A stretch of 60,000 nt of DNA. It comes from Symsagittifera roscoffensis (lineage: Eukaryota > Xenacoelomorpha > Acoela > Convolutidae). Where the stretch lies: assembly GCF_963678635.1 (NCBI RefSeq), contig NC_087063.1:41432759-41492758 (forward strand). The letters are read 5' to 3'. How positions within the stretch are numbered: position 1 is the stretch's first letter; each line of letters starts with the position of its first letter. Of the stretch, positions 39,463 to 53,382 are shown in pieces. A model generated the notes under the pieces. That model did no database searches. It had not been told where the DNA came from and saw nothing but the letters and a program-made list of their open reading frames with translations. Position numbers and translations under genes: made by a program.

Positions 39463-41677
39463 GTGGCCGCGTTCCAGCATTTCAAAAATTTTTTAGGTGG
39501 GGTAGGGCCCCCACCGGTACAAGTAATCTCCCTAAATTGGTCTTTAGAGAATTTTGACAAAAAAGTTGATTCTCGAAATTGTCAGGTTAGATTGGTCTAA
39601 TTTTTTGCATGCGGCCCTAAAATGTCAAACGAATAGGGGTTTCCTTTTGTGACTTTTTGACCCAACAATTTTTAACAGGTGTTTGGGCTAATTTGGGCTT
39701 TTTGCCCAATTTGGGAAAAGTTTTTATTCTGCTTAATTCTCAAAAATAAGTAAAAATTTCGATATACTTATGAAAGAACGTCTAAATTGATCTCAGCAGT
39801 CCTATCTAACGCACTAATCATCATGGTAGTGGAGGTTTTTGAATCGGAGAAAACTGATTTTTTTGACTTTTTTTTACCCATTTTTGAATACTTTTTCAAA
39901 ATAAAAGGCTTTAACGAAAAAACTTGAAAATAATTTGCATAATTAATTTATTTGAGCTTAAAGGGCATTGCTCTGGCTTTATTAGCTAAAATGAAAGGTT
40001 TCAGCTAAAAATTGGCACTTTTTCAAAACAATCATTTTTTTCAAAAAAATTTTAAGTTTTTGATTTCTTTTCAATTTCTTGTTCAGAAATAAAGTTAAAA
40101 AACGATTTTTGAGTCAGAGTAAATTTTTTGTTTCCAACCTAATGTACCTTATGTGGGAGTACTGTTTGTACTAATTTTAGACCCTCATTCTTGTTTTTAG
40201 CCAAGATATTGCTTTCGAAATTCTGTCAAAAAAGTCGAAAAAACATGTTTTTTTGACCTTTCTCAAAATTTTAAAATAAGTGATTCACTTGTTGTTAGTC
40301 ACCAGATAAGGTCTCCCAAAACCTCGAACACTCCAATAAATAGACTGATGAGATTTTTTAAAATTTTCTTCAAAATTTGAAATTTTTGATATTTTTTGAA
40401 CTTTTCAGCTGAAAAATTATTCTAAGTATCGCCATTTGAAGAAGAAAAAAGGTTAAAGTTCATAATTTTCTTTCTTTTCTGGAGTTTTTTTTCTTCCAGG
40501 CGTGTTATCACACTAAAAATGGCTCATTTTGACCATCTGTGCAGCTTGTTTAGGTTCCAGTTTCTCAAGTTGGCTCAAAGGTGCCTTAAGTGGAGGCGAC
40601 AAGGAAAAATAGCCAAAATGAAAACTTCATAAAATCTACAGTTTTTAATATTTTTTGGTAATTTAAATTGCTACACCCACTAAGTTGCGTACGCTGAATC
40701 GTAATATGCAATTAATTTTCACTTTTTTTCAATTTTGAAAATTACAAGTTTTTGATTTTTTTTTTAAAACATAATTTTTAAATTTTTCTTTTTTTTTAAA
40801 ACATTTTACATCATTCTGATTTTTTCTCTGCCAAAGTGTTATAAACGGCTAGTACAGGAATCTTCATTACTTAAGAACAGTGGGTGGTGCGAGGAAAACT
40901 TAAAAAAAAAGTGATTCATTTCTCCCGATTTACAGAAGAAAAAAGAAAAAAAACTGTTTTTAAAATCATTTGAAAACTTACAACTTTTCTCATCATTCTC
41001 CCTTACTAGTTTTCACCAACCGCATTTGTAACCGCCTAACATCAGTTGTTCTTGGAAGCATTGATTAATAAAATTAATTTTTCTTAAAATTTATACAGCT
41101 TCTCATGACAAAATGAAAACAAGCCTTAAAGAAAAAAAAATTTTATGAAAAATTAAAAACAACTATCAGGTATCCTGGATCGAGGTAGGATGCTCACTCG
41201 GTCCCTCTGGGACCTGTAGAGGGAGCAGCTGTAACCGTAAATTCTATGCATAAAATCTGAAATCAGCCTGATCGGAATTATGACATTAGCGGAAATCAAA
41301 TAAGTTTTTGATGTTGCGTTCTTATTTTGAACAATTTTTTTCTTTCCTTTTCCTTCATTTTCCAATTTATTTTTGCCGAAATTAGTCTCACTGCATGCCC
41401 GGTATTAGCAAAAACTTGATTGTTTCACACTTTGAAATCTTTTCTGTTTATGGTGGTAGTTTAAGTTAAAATTTATCAGAATTTTTCTTTAAAAAGTTTT
41501 CACCTGGCAAAATTAATTGAGCATTGGCATTTGCGCCCGAAGGGCGCATTGCGAATGGGAATGCGTAGAAGTCCACGTACTTGCTTGAGCACATGATGTC
41601 GATGCATGACCAGGCTCTCTTTTGGTTTCAGAAAAAACCAAAAACAAAAATAAGTCACGTGACCTTGAGGGTGCTAG
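39463..41677 (+). mobile_element. Cassette 10, family D (variant ends)
   Basis: This is a 2215 bp cassette. Its 5' hairpin at 39496-39515 has a loop one G shorter, a form shared only with cassette 13. TGCGCCC/GGGCGCA lies at 41532-41548. Its end tag is the other D type, GTCACGTGACCTTGAGGGTG before CTAG, and it is followed by A. Confidence 0.8.
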
Positions 41678-43970
41678 ATGGTCGCGTGTAGCACAAAAAG
41701 CCATTAGGAAGGGGTAGGGGCCCCTTCCGTGCAAAAAAAAATCTAAATTTTAACCTATTCCTTTTTCCAGAAATAAGTTACGTTCTCAAAATTGTCGGGT
41801 CAGATTGTTCTAATTTTTTGCATGCGACCCTGAATTGACAAAATAATGTCAGTTTGTTAATGCCACTTTTCCATGGTTTTATTTTTAAGACCATTTTTCC
41901 CACTTTTTCCACTTTTTCGCGTTAACCAAAAAGGTGTTTTTTCGACTTTTCTCAAAATGGGTAAGTTTTACGACTTTGTTCATGGAAACCATTCTAAACA
42001 GGTTCATGATGTGTGGCCAAGTAAAAGAATTAGATGGGAACAATTTTTTGTGAGTTTTTGAAAAAAATTGATTTTTCACGTTTCTGACTCAACATTTTTA
42101 TCAAAAAAATCAAAATGTTAAAAAGTGAGAAAAAGTCAGTTTTGATAATTTATTTGAGCTTGCCATAGTCGATTTAGTAGGTATAGAGTATCAAATTGTC
42201 AAAATTGGACAAAAATTATGGTTTTTACAAGTTTTTTTCTGTGGTCACTTACTACTAAATTACTATAAATACTAATAGCCAAATTCCAAAAAATAAGTCT
42301 CGTTCTCAAAATTGTCAGGTTAGGTTGTTCTAATTTTTTGCATGCGGCCATGAATTGATAAAATAATGTCAGTTTGTTAATGTCACTTTTTGAGGGTTTC
42401 TTTTTGAAGACCACTTTCCCACTTTTTCCCTTTTTTGAGTTAACCAAAAAGGTGTTTTTTCAGTTTTTCTGAAAATGTGTCAATTTTACGGTTTTAGTTA
42501 TGAAGACCATTCTAAACAGGTTCATAAATAGTGGCCAAGTGAAAGATTTAGATTGGAACAACTTTTTTTGGCTTTAAGAAAAAAAATGATTTTTCATGTT
42601 TCTGACTCAACATTTTTCATCAAAAAAAAAAAACGTTCAAAAGTGAGAAAAAGTGAGTTTTGACGGCATATTTGAGCTTGCCATAGTCGATTTAGTGGGT
42701 ATAGAGTATTTAATTGTCAAAATTGGATAAAAATTGCGGTTTTTACAATTTTTCTTTTCTGGTCACTTACTACTATAGTACAACAAATACTACTAGCCAA
42801 ATTCCGAAAAACAAATCTCGTTCTCAGAAATGGCCCGTATGATATCTGTAAATTTTTGCATGCGACCCTGATTTGACACGGCAGTTATAACCAATGAAGG
42901 TCACTTTTCGGTCCTATAGGTATGAAGACCAATTTACCCGATTCGTACACTTTTCTCAATTGAACAAAAAGGTGTTTTTTTGAATTTTCTCAAACTGAGT
43001 AAATTTGACGGCTTCGGTAAAGAATACCAGTCTCAACAGGTTCACAGATTATGGCTTATTGAAATAATTTAATTGGAACAAATGTTTATCACTTTTTCAA
43101 AAAAAGTTATTTTTAAATTTTCTGACTCTACTTTTTTTTATCAAAAAAATTTAAATTTTCAAAAGTGAAAAAAATGATTTTTGATGGTGTATTTGAGCTT
43201 GCCATTGTCGATTTAGTGGATACAGAGTATTTTAATTTCAAAAACAATTAATAGTTGTTGATTTTTTAGTTTTTCAGTTTGGATCTTATAAAGCTACTAC
43301 AAATAATGAGAATTAAAAAAAACAATTAGTAATTTCATAAATCCGATGCGTGAGAATGTTCTTATTTTTTGCATGCGGTCCTGAACTGCTCTTGGAATCA
43401 TTTTAAAAAAAAACAGATTGTTCAACCGCAAGAGTGACCCAAATTCACGGGTAAATAAGTGTTGAACTTTTGCTTTAATCCTTTTGGGATGCTCCCTGGG
43501 ACCCCTGTGGTCCCATGTGGGGAGCATCCGTTACGACAATCAAAAATAAAAAAAAACTAAAGTTGTTCAATTTCGTAATCTAATTTGGACAGCGCTGATG
43601 TGTTGGCAATCTCTTTTGTTCGTAAAAGTTACGATTATAGAAAAAATGTCGGGGAAGAACATTAACTAAACAACGTCGTGGCCAGAGACAGATCGAAAAT
43701 GTGGTCAGCAAATACAAGAAAAGCCGGGTAAAGTTATTCTTTTTGATGGGGTTGTTGGGCAAAGACGCATCAAAAATCAAACCCATATTACCCCCAAAAG
43801 GATAGTTGGCTAAGTAAAAACCTGCTCCTTCCTTTTTAAGGTGATGGAGAATCACAAACCGCTTCCCGTTACTCGATCAAATCGAAAAAAGGTAGTCGTG
43901 GCCTGACTGATCAGGTGGGTGGGTAAATGATATTGGTCGGGTGGGTGGGGATGGTCACTGACCCCTCTAG
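41678..43970 (+). mobile_element. Cassette 11, family A
   Basis: This 2293 bp cassette is the third nearly identical A copy, here between two D cassettes. The 5' hairpin is at 41707-41728, the 3' hairpin at 43487-43529 and the G-rich tract at 43914-43950. Confidence 0.8.
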
Positions 43971-46186
43971 GTGGCCGCGTTCCAGCATTACAAAATTTTT
44001 TGAGGTGGGGTAGGGGCCCCCACCGGTACAAGTAATATCCCTCAAATGGACTATAGAGAAATTTTGCAAAAAAGTCGATTCTCGAAATTGTCAGGTTAGA
44101 ATGGTCTAATTTTTTGCATGCGGCCCTAAAATGTCAAACGAATAGGGGTTTCCTTTTGTGATTTTTTGACCCAACAATTTTTAACAGGTGTTTGGGCTAA
44201 TTTGGGCTTTTTGCCCGATTTGGGAAAAGTTTTTCTTTTGCTTAATTCTCAAAAATAAGTAAAAATTTCGATATACTTATGAAAGAACGTCTAAATTGAT
44301 CTCAGCAGTCCTATCTAACGCACTAATCATCATGGTAGTGGACGTTTTTGAATCGGAGAAAATTGATTTTTTTGACTTTTTTTTACCCATTTTTGAATAC
44401 TTTTTCAAAATAAAAGGCTTTAACTAAAAAACTTGAAAGAAATTTGCATAATTAATTTATTTGAGCTTAAAGGGCATTGCTCTGGCTTTATTAGCTAAAA
44501 TGAAAAGTTTCAAGTAAAAATTGGCACTTTTTCAAAACAATCATTTTTTTCAAAAAATTTTTAAGTTTTTGATTTTTTTTCAATTTCTTGTTCAGAAATT
44601 AAGTTAAAAAACGATTTTTGAGTCAGAGTAAATTTTTTGTTTCCAACCTAATGTACCTTATGTGGGAGTACTGTTTGTACTAATTTTAGGCCCTCATTCT
44701 TGTTTTTAGCCAAGATATTGCTTTCGAAATTCTGTCAAAAAAGTCGAAAAAACATGTTTTTTTGACCTTTCTCAAAATTTTAAAATAAGTGATCCACTTG
44801 TTGTTAGTCGCCAGATAAGGTCTCCCAGAACCTCGAAAACTCCAATGAACAGACTGATGAGATTTTTTTAAATTTCTTCAAAATTTGAATTTTTTGATTT
44901 TTTTCCAACTTTTCAGCTGAAAAATTATTCTAAGTATCGCCATTTGAAGAAGAAAAAAGGTTAAAGTTCAAAATTTTCTTTCTTTTCTGGATTTTTTTTC
45001 TTCCAGGCGTGTTATCAAGCTGAAAATGGCTCATTCAGACTATCTGTATAGCTTGTTTAGGTTCCAGTTTCTCAAGTTGGCTCAAAGGTGCGTTAAGTGG
45101 AGGCAACAAGGAAAAATAGCCAAAATGAAAACTTCATAAAATCTACAATTTTCAACATTTTTTGGTAATTTAAAATGCTAGAGCCACTAAGTTGGGTACG
45201 CTGAGTTGTAATATGCAATTTATTTTCACTTTTTTTCAATTTTGAAAATTACAAATTTTTTGATTTTTAAAAAAGAAACATAATTTTTAAATTTTTCTCT
45301 TTTTTATAACATTTTACATCATATTGATGTTTTTTCTGCCAAAGTGTTTTAAACGGCTAGAAGAGGAATCTTCATTACTTAAGAACAGTGGGTGGTGCGA
45401 GGAAAACTTTAAAAACAAATGATTCATTTCTACCGATTTACAAAAGAAAAAAAGAAAAAAACAGTTTTTAAATTCATTTGAAAACTTACAATTTTTCTCA
45501 TCATTATCCCTTGCTACTTTTCACCAACCGCATTTGTAACCGCCTAACATCAGTTGTTCTTGGAAGCATTGATTAATAAAATCCATTTTAAAAAAAATTT
45601 ATACAGCTTCTCATGAGGAATTGAAAACAAGCATTAGTGAAAAAAAATTGTGAAAAATTAAAAACAACTATCCGATATCCTGGATCGAGGTAGGATGCTC
45701 ACTCGGTCCCTCTGGGACCTGTAGAGGGAGCAGCCGTAACCGTAAATTCTACGCTGAAAATCTGAAATCAGCCTGTTTGGAATTATGACCTTAGCGGAGA
45801 TCAAATAAGTTTTTGATGTTGCGTTCTTATTTTGAACAATTTTTTTCTTTCCATTTCCTTCATTTTTCAATTTAGTTTTGCCGAAATCAGTCTCACTGCA
45901 TGCCCGGTATTAGCAAAAACTTGATTGTTTCACGCTTTGAAATCGTTGCGTTTTTTGGTGGTACTTTAAGTTAAAATTTATCAGAATTTTTCTTTACAAA
46001 ATTTTCACCTGGCAAAATTAATTGAGCATTGGCATTTGCGCCCGAAGGGCGCATTGCGAATGGGAATGCGTAGAAGTTCGCGTATTTTCTTGACCACTTG
46101 ATGTCGATGCAGGACCAACTTCTCTTTTGGTTGGTTTCAGAAAATACCAAAAACAAAAATCCAACACGTGACCTTGAGGGTGCTAG
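43971..46186 (+). mobile_element. Cassette 12, family D
   Basis: This is a 2216 bp cassette. The 5' hairpin is at 44004-44024 and TGCGCCC/GGGCGCA at 46037-46053. The end tag is of the CACGTGACC type. Confidence 0.8.
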
Positions 46187-48400
46187 GTGGCCGCGTTCCT
46201 GCATTTCAAAAATTTTTTAGGTGGGGTAGGGCCCCCACCGGTACAAGTAATCTCCCTAAATTGGTCTTTAGAGAATTTTGACAAAAAAGTTGATTCTCGA
46301 AATTGTCAGGTTAGATTGGTCTAATTTTTTGCATGCGGCCCTAAAATGTCAAACGAATAGGGGTTTCTTTTTGTGATTTTTCGACCCAACAATTTTTAAC
46401 AGGTGTTTGGGCTAATTTGGGCTTTTTGCCCAATTTGGGAAAAGTTTTTATTTTGCTTAATTCTCAAAAATAAGTAAAAATTTTGATATACTTATGAAAA
46501 TACGTCTAAATTGGTTTCAGCAGTCCTATCTAGCGAACTAATCATCATGGTGGTGGAGGTTTTTGAATCTGAGAAAATTGATTTTTTTGACTTTTTTTTA
46601 CCCATTTTTGAATACTTTTTCAAAATAAAAGCCTTTAACGAAAAAACTTGAAAATAATTTGCTTAATTAATTTATTTGAGCTTAAAGGGCCTTGCTCTGG
46701 CTTTTTTAGCTAAAATGAAAAGTTTCAGCTGAAAATTGGCACTTTTTCAAAACAATCATTTTTTTCAAAAAATTTTTCAGTTTTTGATTTTTTTACAATT
46801 TTTTGTTCAGAAATAAAGTTATAAAACGATTTTTGAATCAGAGTCAATTTCTTCTTTCCAACCTAATGTACTTTATGTGGGAGTACTGTTTGTACTATTT
46901 TTAGGCCCTCATTTTTGTTTTTAGCCAAGATATTGCTTTCGGAATTCTGTCTAAAAAATCGTAAAAACAGGTTTTTTTGACCTTTCTCAAAAATTTAAAA
47001 TAAGTGATCCACTTGTTGTTACCCGCCAGATAAGGTCTCCCAAAACCTCGAAGACTCCAATAAACAGACTGATGAGATTTTTTTAAAATTTTTTCAAAAT
47101 TTGAATTTTTTGATTTTTTTTGAACTTTTCAGCTGAAAAATTATTCTAAGTATCGCCATTTGAAGAAGAAAAAAGGTTAAAGTTCAAAATTTCCTTTCTT
47201 TTCTGCAGTTTTTTTTCTTCCAAGCGTGTTATCACGCTGAAAATGGCTCATTCAGACTATCTGTATAGCTTGTTTAGGTTCCAGTTTCTCAAGTTGGCTC
47301 AAAGGTGCCTTAAGTGGAGGCGACAAGGAAAAATAGCCAAAATGAAAACTTCATAAAATCTCTAATTTTTAACATTTTTTGGTGATTCAAAAAGCTATAC
47401 CCACTAAAATGGGTACGCTGAATCGTAATATGCAATTAATTTTCACTTTTTTTCAATTTTGAAAATTACAAATTTTTGATTTTTAAAAAAAACATAATTT
47501 TTAAATTTTTCTCTTTTTTAAAACATTTTACATCATATTGATGTTTTTTCTGCCAAAGTGTTATAAACGGCTAGAACAGGAATCTTCATTACTTGAGAAC
47601 AGTGGTTGGTGCGAGCAAAACTTTAAAAAAAACTGATTCATTTCTCCCGATTTACAAAAGAAAAAAAGAAAAAAACTGTTTTTAAATTCATTTGAAAACT
47701 TACAATTTTTCTCATCATTATCCCTTACTAGTTTTCAGCAACCGCATTTGCAACCGCCTAACATCAGTTGTTCTTGGAAGCATTGATTAATAAAATCAAT
47801 TTTTTAAAAATTAATACAGCTTCTCATGAGGAAATGAAAACAAGCATTAGTGAAAAAAAAATGTGAAAAATTAAGAACAACTATCCGTTAACCTGGATCG
47901 AGGTAGGATGCTCACTCGGTCCCTCTGGGACCTGTAGAGGGAGCAGCCGTAACCGTAAGTTCTACGCTTAAAATCTGAAATCAGCCTGATCGGAATTATG
48001 ACCTTAGCGGAGATCAAATAAGTTTTTGATGTTGCGTTCTTATTTTGAACAATTTTTTTCTTTCCATTTCCTTCATTTTTCAATTTATTTTTGCCGGATT
48101 CAGTCTCACTGCATGCCCAGTATTAGCAAAAACTTGATTGTTTCACACTTTGAAATCTTTGCGTTTTTTGATAGTAGTTTAAGTTAAAATTAATCAGAAT
48201 TTTTCTTTAAAAAATTTCCACCTGGCGAAATTAATTGAGCATTGGCATTTGCGCCCGAAGGGCGCACTGCGAATGGGAATGCGTAGAAGTCCACGTATTT
48301 GCTTGAGCACATGATGTGATGTCGATGCATGACCAGGCTCTCTTTTGCTTTCAGAAAATTCCCAAAACAAAAATAAGTCACGTGACCTTGAGGGTGCTAG
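46187..48400 (+). mobile_element. Cassette 13, family D (variant ends)
   Basis: This 2214 bp cassette has the short-loop 5' hairpin at 46220-46239 as in cassette 10, and TGCGCCC/GGGCGCA at 48250-48266. The end tag is GTCACGTGACC. It is followed by family E. Confidence 0.8.
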
Positions 48401-50902
48401 ATGGTCGCGTGTAGCACAAAAAGCGATTAGGAAGGGGTAGGGGCCCCTTCCGGTCAAAAGGCAATAAATTTTTTACAGTGGTAAATTTTCCTAGTAACTA
48501 TCGAGTTCTGCTAAACGGCACGTCAGAATTTCCTAATTTTTTGCATGCGGGTCTGAATTTGGAAAATAATGGCAGTTTGTTAATGCCATTTTTGGATGGT
48601 TTCATTTTGAAGACCCCTTTTCCCACTTTTTCCACTTTTTTGAGTTAACTAAAAAGGTGTTTTTTCGACTTTTCTCAAAATGGGTGACATTTGCTGCTTT
48701 GATCATGAAAACCATTCTGAACAGGTTCCTAACGTGTGGCCTGATGAGTTAGTTTAAATGGAATATTTTTTTTTGACTTTTTGAAAAAATTTGTTTTTTC
48801 CCGTTTGTGACTCAACATTTATCTTTTAAAAAATGAAAGTTTTCAGAAATGGGAGAAAATGGTTTCTGATGGTAGATTCGAACTTGCCATAGCCAATTTA
48901 GTGGGTTTTGATCATTTATTTGTCAAAATTGATTAAAAATTGTAGTTTTTATGACTTTTACATTTGACTTTAATTATAAGTATAGTAATGAAATTAGTAC
49001 TACCAAAATTCCTGAGAAACTAATCTGTTCTCAAAAACTTCACGTAGGATTTTCCTAAATTTTTGCATGCGGGTCTGAATTCACAAAAAAATGGCAGTTA
49101 GTTAATGCCACTTTTGGATGGTTTCGTTTTGAAGACCCCTTTCTCCACTTTTTCCACTTTTTTGAGTTAACCAAAAAGGTGTTTTTTCGACTTTTCTCAA
49201 AATGGGTAAAGTTTGCTGCTATGATCATGAAAACCATTCTGAACAAGTTCCCAACGTGTTGCCTGATGAATTAGTTTAAATGGATCAATTTTTTTTGAAT
49301 TTTTGAAAAAGTATGATTTTTCCCGTTTGTGACTCAACATTTATTTTTTAAAAAATGACAATTTTCAGAAATGGGAAAAAATGGTTTCTGATGGTAGATT
49401 CGAACTTGCTATAGCCAATTTAGTGGGTTTTGATCATTTATTTGTCAAAATTGATTAAAAATTGTAGTTTTTACGACTTTTTGATTTGACTTTAATTATA
49501 AGTACAGTAATGAAATTAGTACTACCAAAATTCCGGAGAAACTAATCTGTTCTCAAAAACATCACGTAGGATCTTCGTAATTTTTTGCATGCGGGTCTGA
49601 ATTCACAAAAAATGGCAGTTAGTTAATGCCACTTTTGGATGGTTTCATTTTGAAGACCCCTTTTCCCACTTTTTCCACTTTTTTGAGTTTACCAAAAATG
49701 TGTTTTTTGAATTTTTCTCAAAAGGGGTAATTTTTTCGGCATTGCTCAACAAAACCTTTCTGAATAGGTTCATAGAAAGTGTTTCTATGGATAAGGCAAT
49801 TTGACACCAATTTTTTCAAATTAGGTAAATTTTCGTTTTTTTTTCAATTTCATCTCTAACTTTTTTTGGTCGAAAAATAATTCAATTTTAAAAGTGAACA
49901 AAAGTGGTTTTTGATGGATGTTTTGAGCTTGCCATAGGCAATATAGAGTGGTTTGATCATTTTTCTAGTCAATTTTGAACAAAAATTGCGAGTGTTATAT
50001 TCTTGTTTGCTCAATTTCAATTATTAATTGACGTGATCCTATTTAAAAGCCAAACAAAAAAAAATTAAATTTAAAAAACCAGATTCAGTTGTCCGTTTTT
50101 TTAACTATGTTTTACATTCACTAGTGTAGCTACAGTGCATTGACTTAGTTACTGCAAAGACATGCAGGGTTTTCTTTTGTTTCAAATTTGAAAATTTTGT
50201 TTGAAAAACTAAAAAAAAGTGTAATTTTTATCGAAAAATTTTGTTTGATAATATAACAGGCTCTTCAAGCTAAAAATACAACAGTTTATTGATTGCTGAG
50301 CAAAATGAAATATGGAAAATTGTAATAAGTGATTAGAATTTCTCATTTCATGATTGTACGTTTGATGCTTTAATCCCTATAGGATGCGCCCTGGGACCCT
50401 TGTGGTCCCAGGTAGGGGCATCCGGGACCTCGAATAAAGAGCAGAGAAATAGAGAGCAGCCGATATGTTGTGCTGTTATGTTTCAGCTTATACAGTTTTT
50501 GCGGAAAACTTGCACCCTTGGAGAGCGTTTTCTTTTCCTTCAGGAGACATTGAATCTCAAATTTAATAGAAAGGTATTTTAGTTTTCCTGCTTCTTAGCA
50601 TTGTGGATACTGGGATACATTTATGGAACCAACAGGATACTCTATTTGATTCGATGACATATGTGATGAAGGCGCATGATTATTTCAGGATTTAATTTTG
50701 AAAATGTATTAAAAAAAAAGTCCGAAAAAGTCTCTATCAAACAGTCGTGTCTGTCAATCTTTTATTTCTTAGGCAATACCATTAATCGATTCCAGCTACG
50801 GAATTAATCAAATTTAAAAAGACGACGTGGAAGCGGCCTGACTGATCAGGTGGGTGGGTAAAGGCTTAGGTCGGGTGGGTGGGGCGAAACAGTAACCTCT
50901 AG
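48401..50902 (+). mobile_element. Cassette 14, family E
   Basis: This 2502 bp cassette shares its first ~50 bp with family A (5' hairpin 48430-48451) but diverges after it. Three internal ~520 bp repeats have GCATGCGGG cores near 48543, 49066 and 49587. The 3' hairpin at 50382-50423 is GGATGCGCCC-type with inner TGGGACC/GGTCCCA. The last ~80 bp, with CCTGA/TCAGG and a G-rich tract at 50849-50884, resemble those of A. Confidence 0.8.
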
Positions 50903-53382
50903 ATGGTCGCGTGTAGCACAAAAAGCAATTAGGAAGGGGTAGGGGCCCCTTCCGGGCAAAAAATTTCTAAAATTATACATTTACCAAAATGACCATATTT
51001 GTCGAGTTCTCAAAAACGTTTCGTTGAATTTTTCTAATTTTTTGCATGCGGCCCTAATTTGACACGGCAATCATATCTTATAAAGGTCACTTTTCGATCC
51101 TATCGGTTTGAAGCCCATTTTACCCGATTTTTCCACTTTTTTGAGTTAACTAAAAGGTGATTTTTCGAAGTTTCTCAAATTGGGTACTTTTTACGGCTTT
51201 GATCATGAAAACCATTCTGAACAGGTTCATAGAGTGTGGCTTAGTGAGTTTATTCAATTGGGACAACTTTTTTTGACTTTTTGAAAAAAACTGTTTTTTC
51301 CTATTTCTGACTCAACATTTTGATTTAAAAAATAAAAAATTTTGAAAGTGATTAAAAGTAGTTTTTGATGGTTGATTCGAGCTCCCGATAGTCAATTTAG
51401 TGGGTATAGAGTATTTGAAGGTCAAAATTGGATAAAAATTGTAGTTTTTTGTATTTTTGAATTTTGACCATATATGGTACTAATTAGTGTAAATACTACT
51501 ACTAAAATTGTCAAAAAATGGTTTCGTTCTTAAAAAAAACCCGATGGATTGTTTCAAAAATTGGCATGCGATCCTCATTTGACACGGCATCGATGCTTTT
51601 ACTGATCACTTTTTCATCCTATTTGTTTGAAGACTATTTTTTACATTTTTCCCTTTTTTCAAAGTGCTGAAAAAAGAGTGTTTTCGAATTTCCTCGAATT
51701 GGGTTTGTTTTACGGCTTCGGTCACCAGAACCATTCTGAGCAGGTTCAAAAACAGTGGCTTAGATTTTTACTTGATTTTGAACAACTTTTTTTGTTTTTC
51801 TGAAAAAAAAACCTTTTTCCCATTTCTGACTCAACTTTTTGATAGAAAAAAACTTGAAAAATTCAGAACGATTAAAAATGGTTTTTGATGGTTGATTCGA
51901 GCTTAGCATAGTCAATTTAGTCGGTATAGAGTATTTAAAAGTCAAAATTGGATAAAATTTGTAGTTTTTGCGATTTTTTTATTTTGACGATTTATGGTAA
52001 AATTGGTGTATATACTACTTTGTCAATTTTTGGAACAATTGTTTCGTTCTCAAAATTGCTTGAGTGCTTCTGCTGAAATTTTGCATGTGGCCTGAATCTA
52101 CTCTCGTAATTTACACGTGATATTAGTAATGGTTTTTCTCATAAAATTCTTTTCTATAAGTTTGAAGAAAACTTTTCCATTATCCGTTTTTTATGTTTCC
52201 AAAATAGTTATTAACGACATTTCTCAAATTGAGTAAGCGTCTAGTCAATGGTAATGAAAACTATTTTGAACTTAATCATATACTATGATTCCATTGGTAA
52301 AACTACTTGCCACCTTGTTTTTTGACAGTAATTAAAAATCTGTTTTTTTTTCCGACTTACTTTTCTGGTAAAAAATGAAACTTTCATAAATTGCTTTTGA
52401 AAATAAATGACACATGTTTTGAAAAAATAAAACGAAACTTATAAAATGGGCTGTCGATTGTTCGTTTTACCTTCGCAATTTCGAGTTTGGTTGGTGAAGA
52501 GCCTTAATTTAACCAAAATGGTTTCAGTTTGCAATTTTTGTTCTTTTTCGGCAGACATACAATTTGAAGAAAGAGTTTTTAAAATCTATCTGAAATTTAA
52601 CAAAAAAAGCAGTCTGAAATAACCAGAATCGTTTTTTTCTTTTTGATGTATTTCCATGCTTGAGAAGGTTAGTCAGAGTCTTCCATTGATTTATGAGTGA
52701 TACGAGTCATCACAAATGAAAAGGTTATTATTATTTTTTAAAACTTCAAACAAAAATTAGTCTTTACATTTGCAGTGGATAAGGGACTGTGAAAAAAAAA
52801 ACACAATTGGCCAAAGATTTTGTCTTAATCAAAAATGACATACTATCCAAAGCCTTTACTGATGCTCCCTGGGACCCTTGTGGTCCCACTTAGGGAGCAT
52901 CATTGACCTCCAACAAAGAGAACAGATATAGACGACAGTCACAATATTGTCTTCCTATCTTTAAGTGTTTTTCGGTATTTTTTTTTAATTCGAACGAAGT
53001 AATTAGTTTATTTTGCGAAAAACGGCAAAAAAAATCAAATCAGTATTTTCAAAATTGAGACAGTATCTGAATGGGAATCTCATGTGGTCCTGTTGTTGGA
53101 ACACCAGTGACGTGAAAAAAGTCGGAGTCGCAGCTGGACACGGCAGATTTCAGATAAAACCATAGTAATGTTTTATGTGAACTGTTCGGAGAAGAAGTTC
53201 AGTGAGAAGAAGAAATGGGCTTCACCATTGCGCCCGTAGGGGGCAAAGTGAATGCGAACGTTTCAAGTAGGACTTTTTTCAAGAGTAACTGACCTGAGAT
53301 GGGGTGAAGGTGAAACAAATGATATTTCTCGCAAGCAAGATTAGTCACGGAGGGCGGGTGGGACGCAGACCTGACCGGCTAG
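50903..53382 (+). mobile_element. Cassette 15, family F (single copy)
   Basis: This 2480 bp cassette begins like A and E (5' hairpin 50932-50953) and has GCATGC at 51044. Its 3' hairpin GATGCTCCCT/AGGGAGCATC at 52861-52901 is of the A class. Its terminal part has GCGCCC-GTA-GGGGGC near 53231, resembling the last hairpin of family D. It looks like a mosaic of the A/E and D ends. Confidence 0.75.
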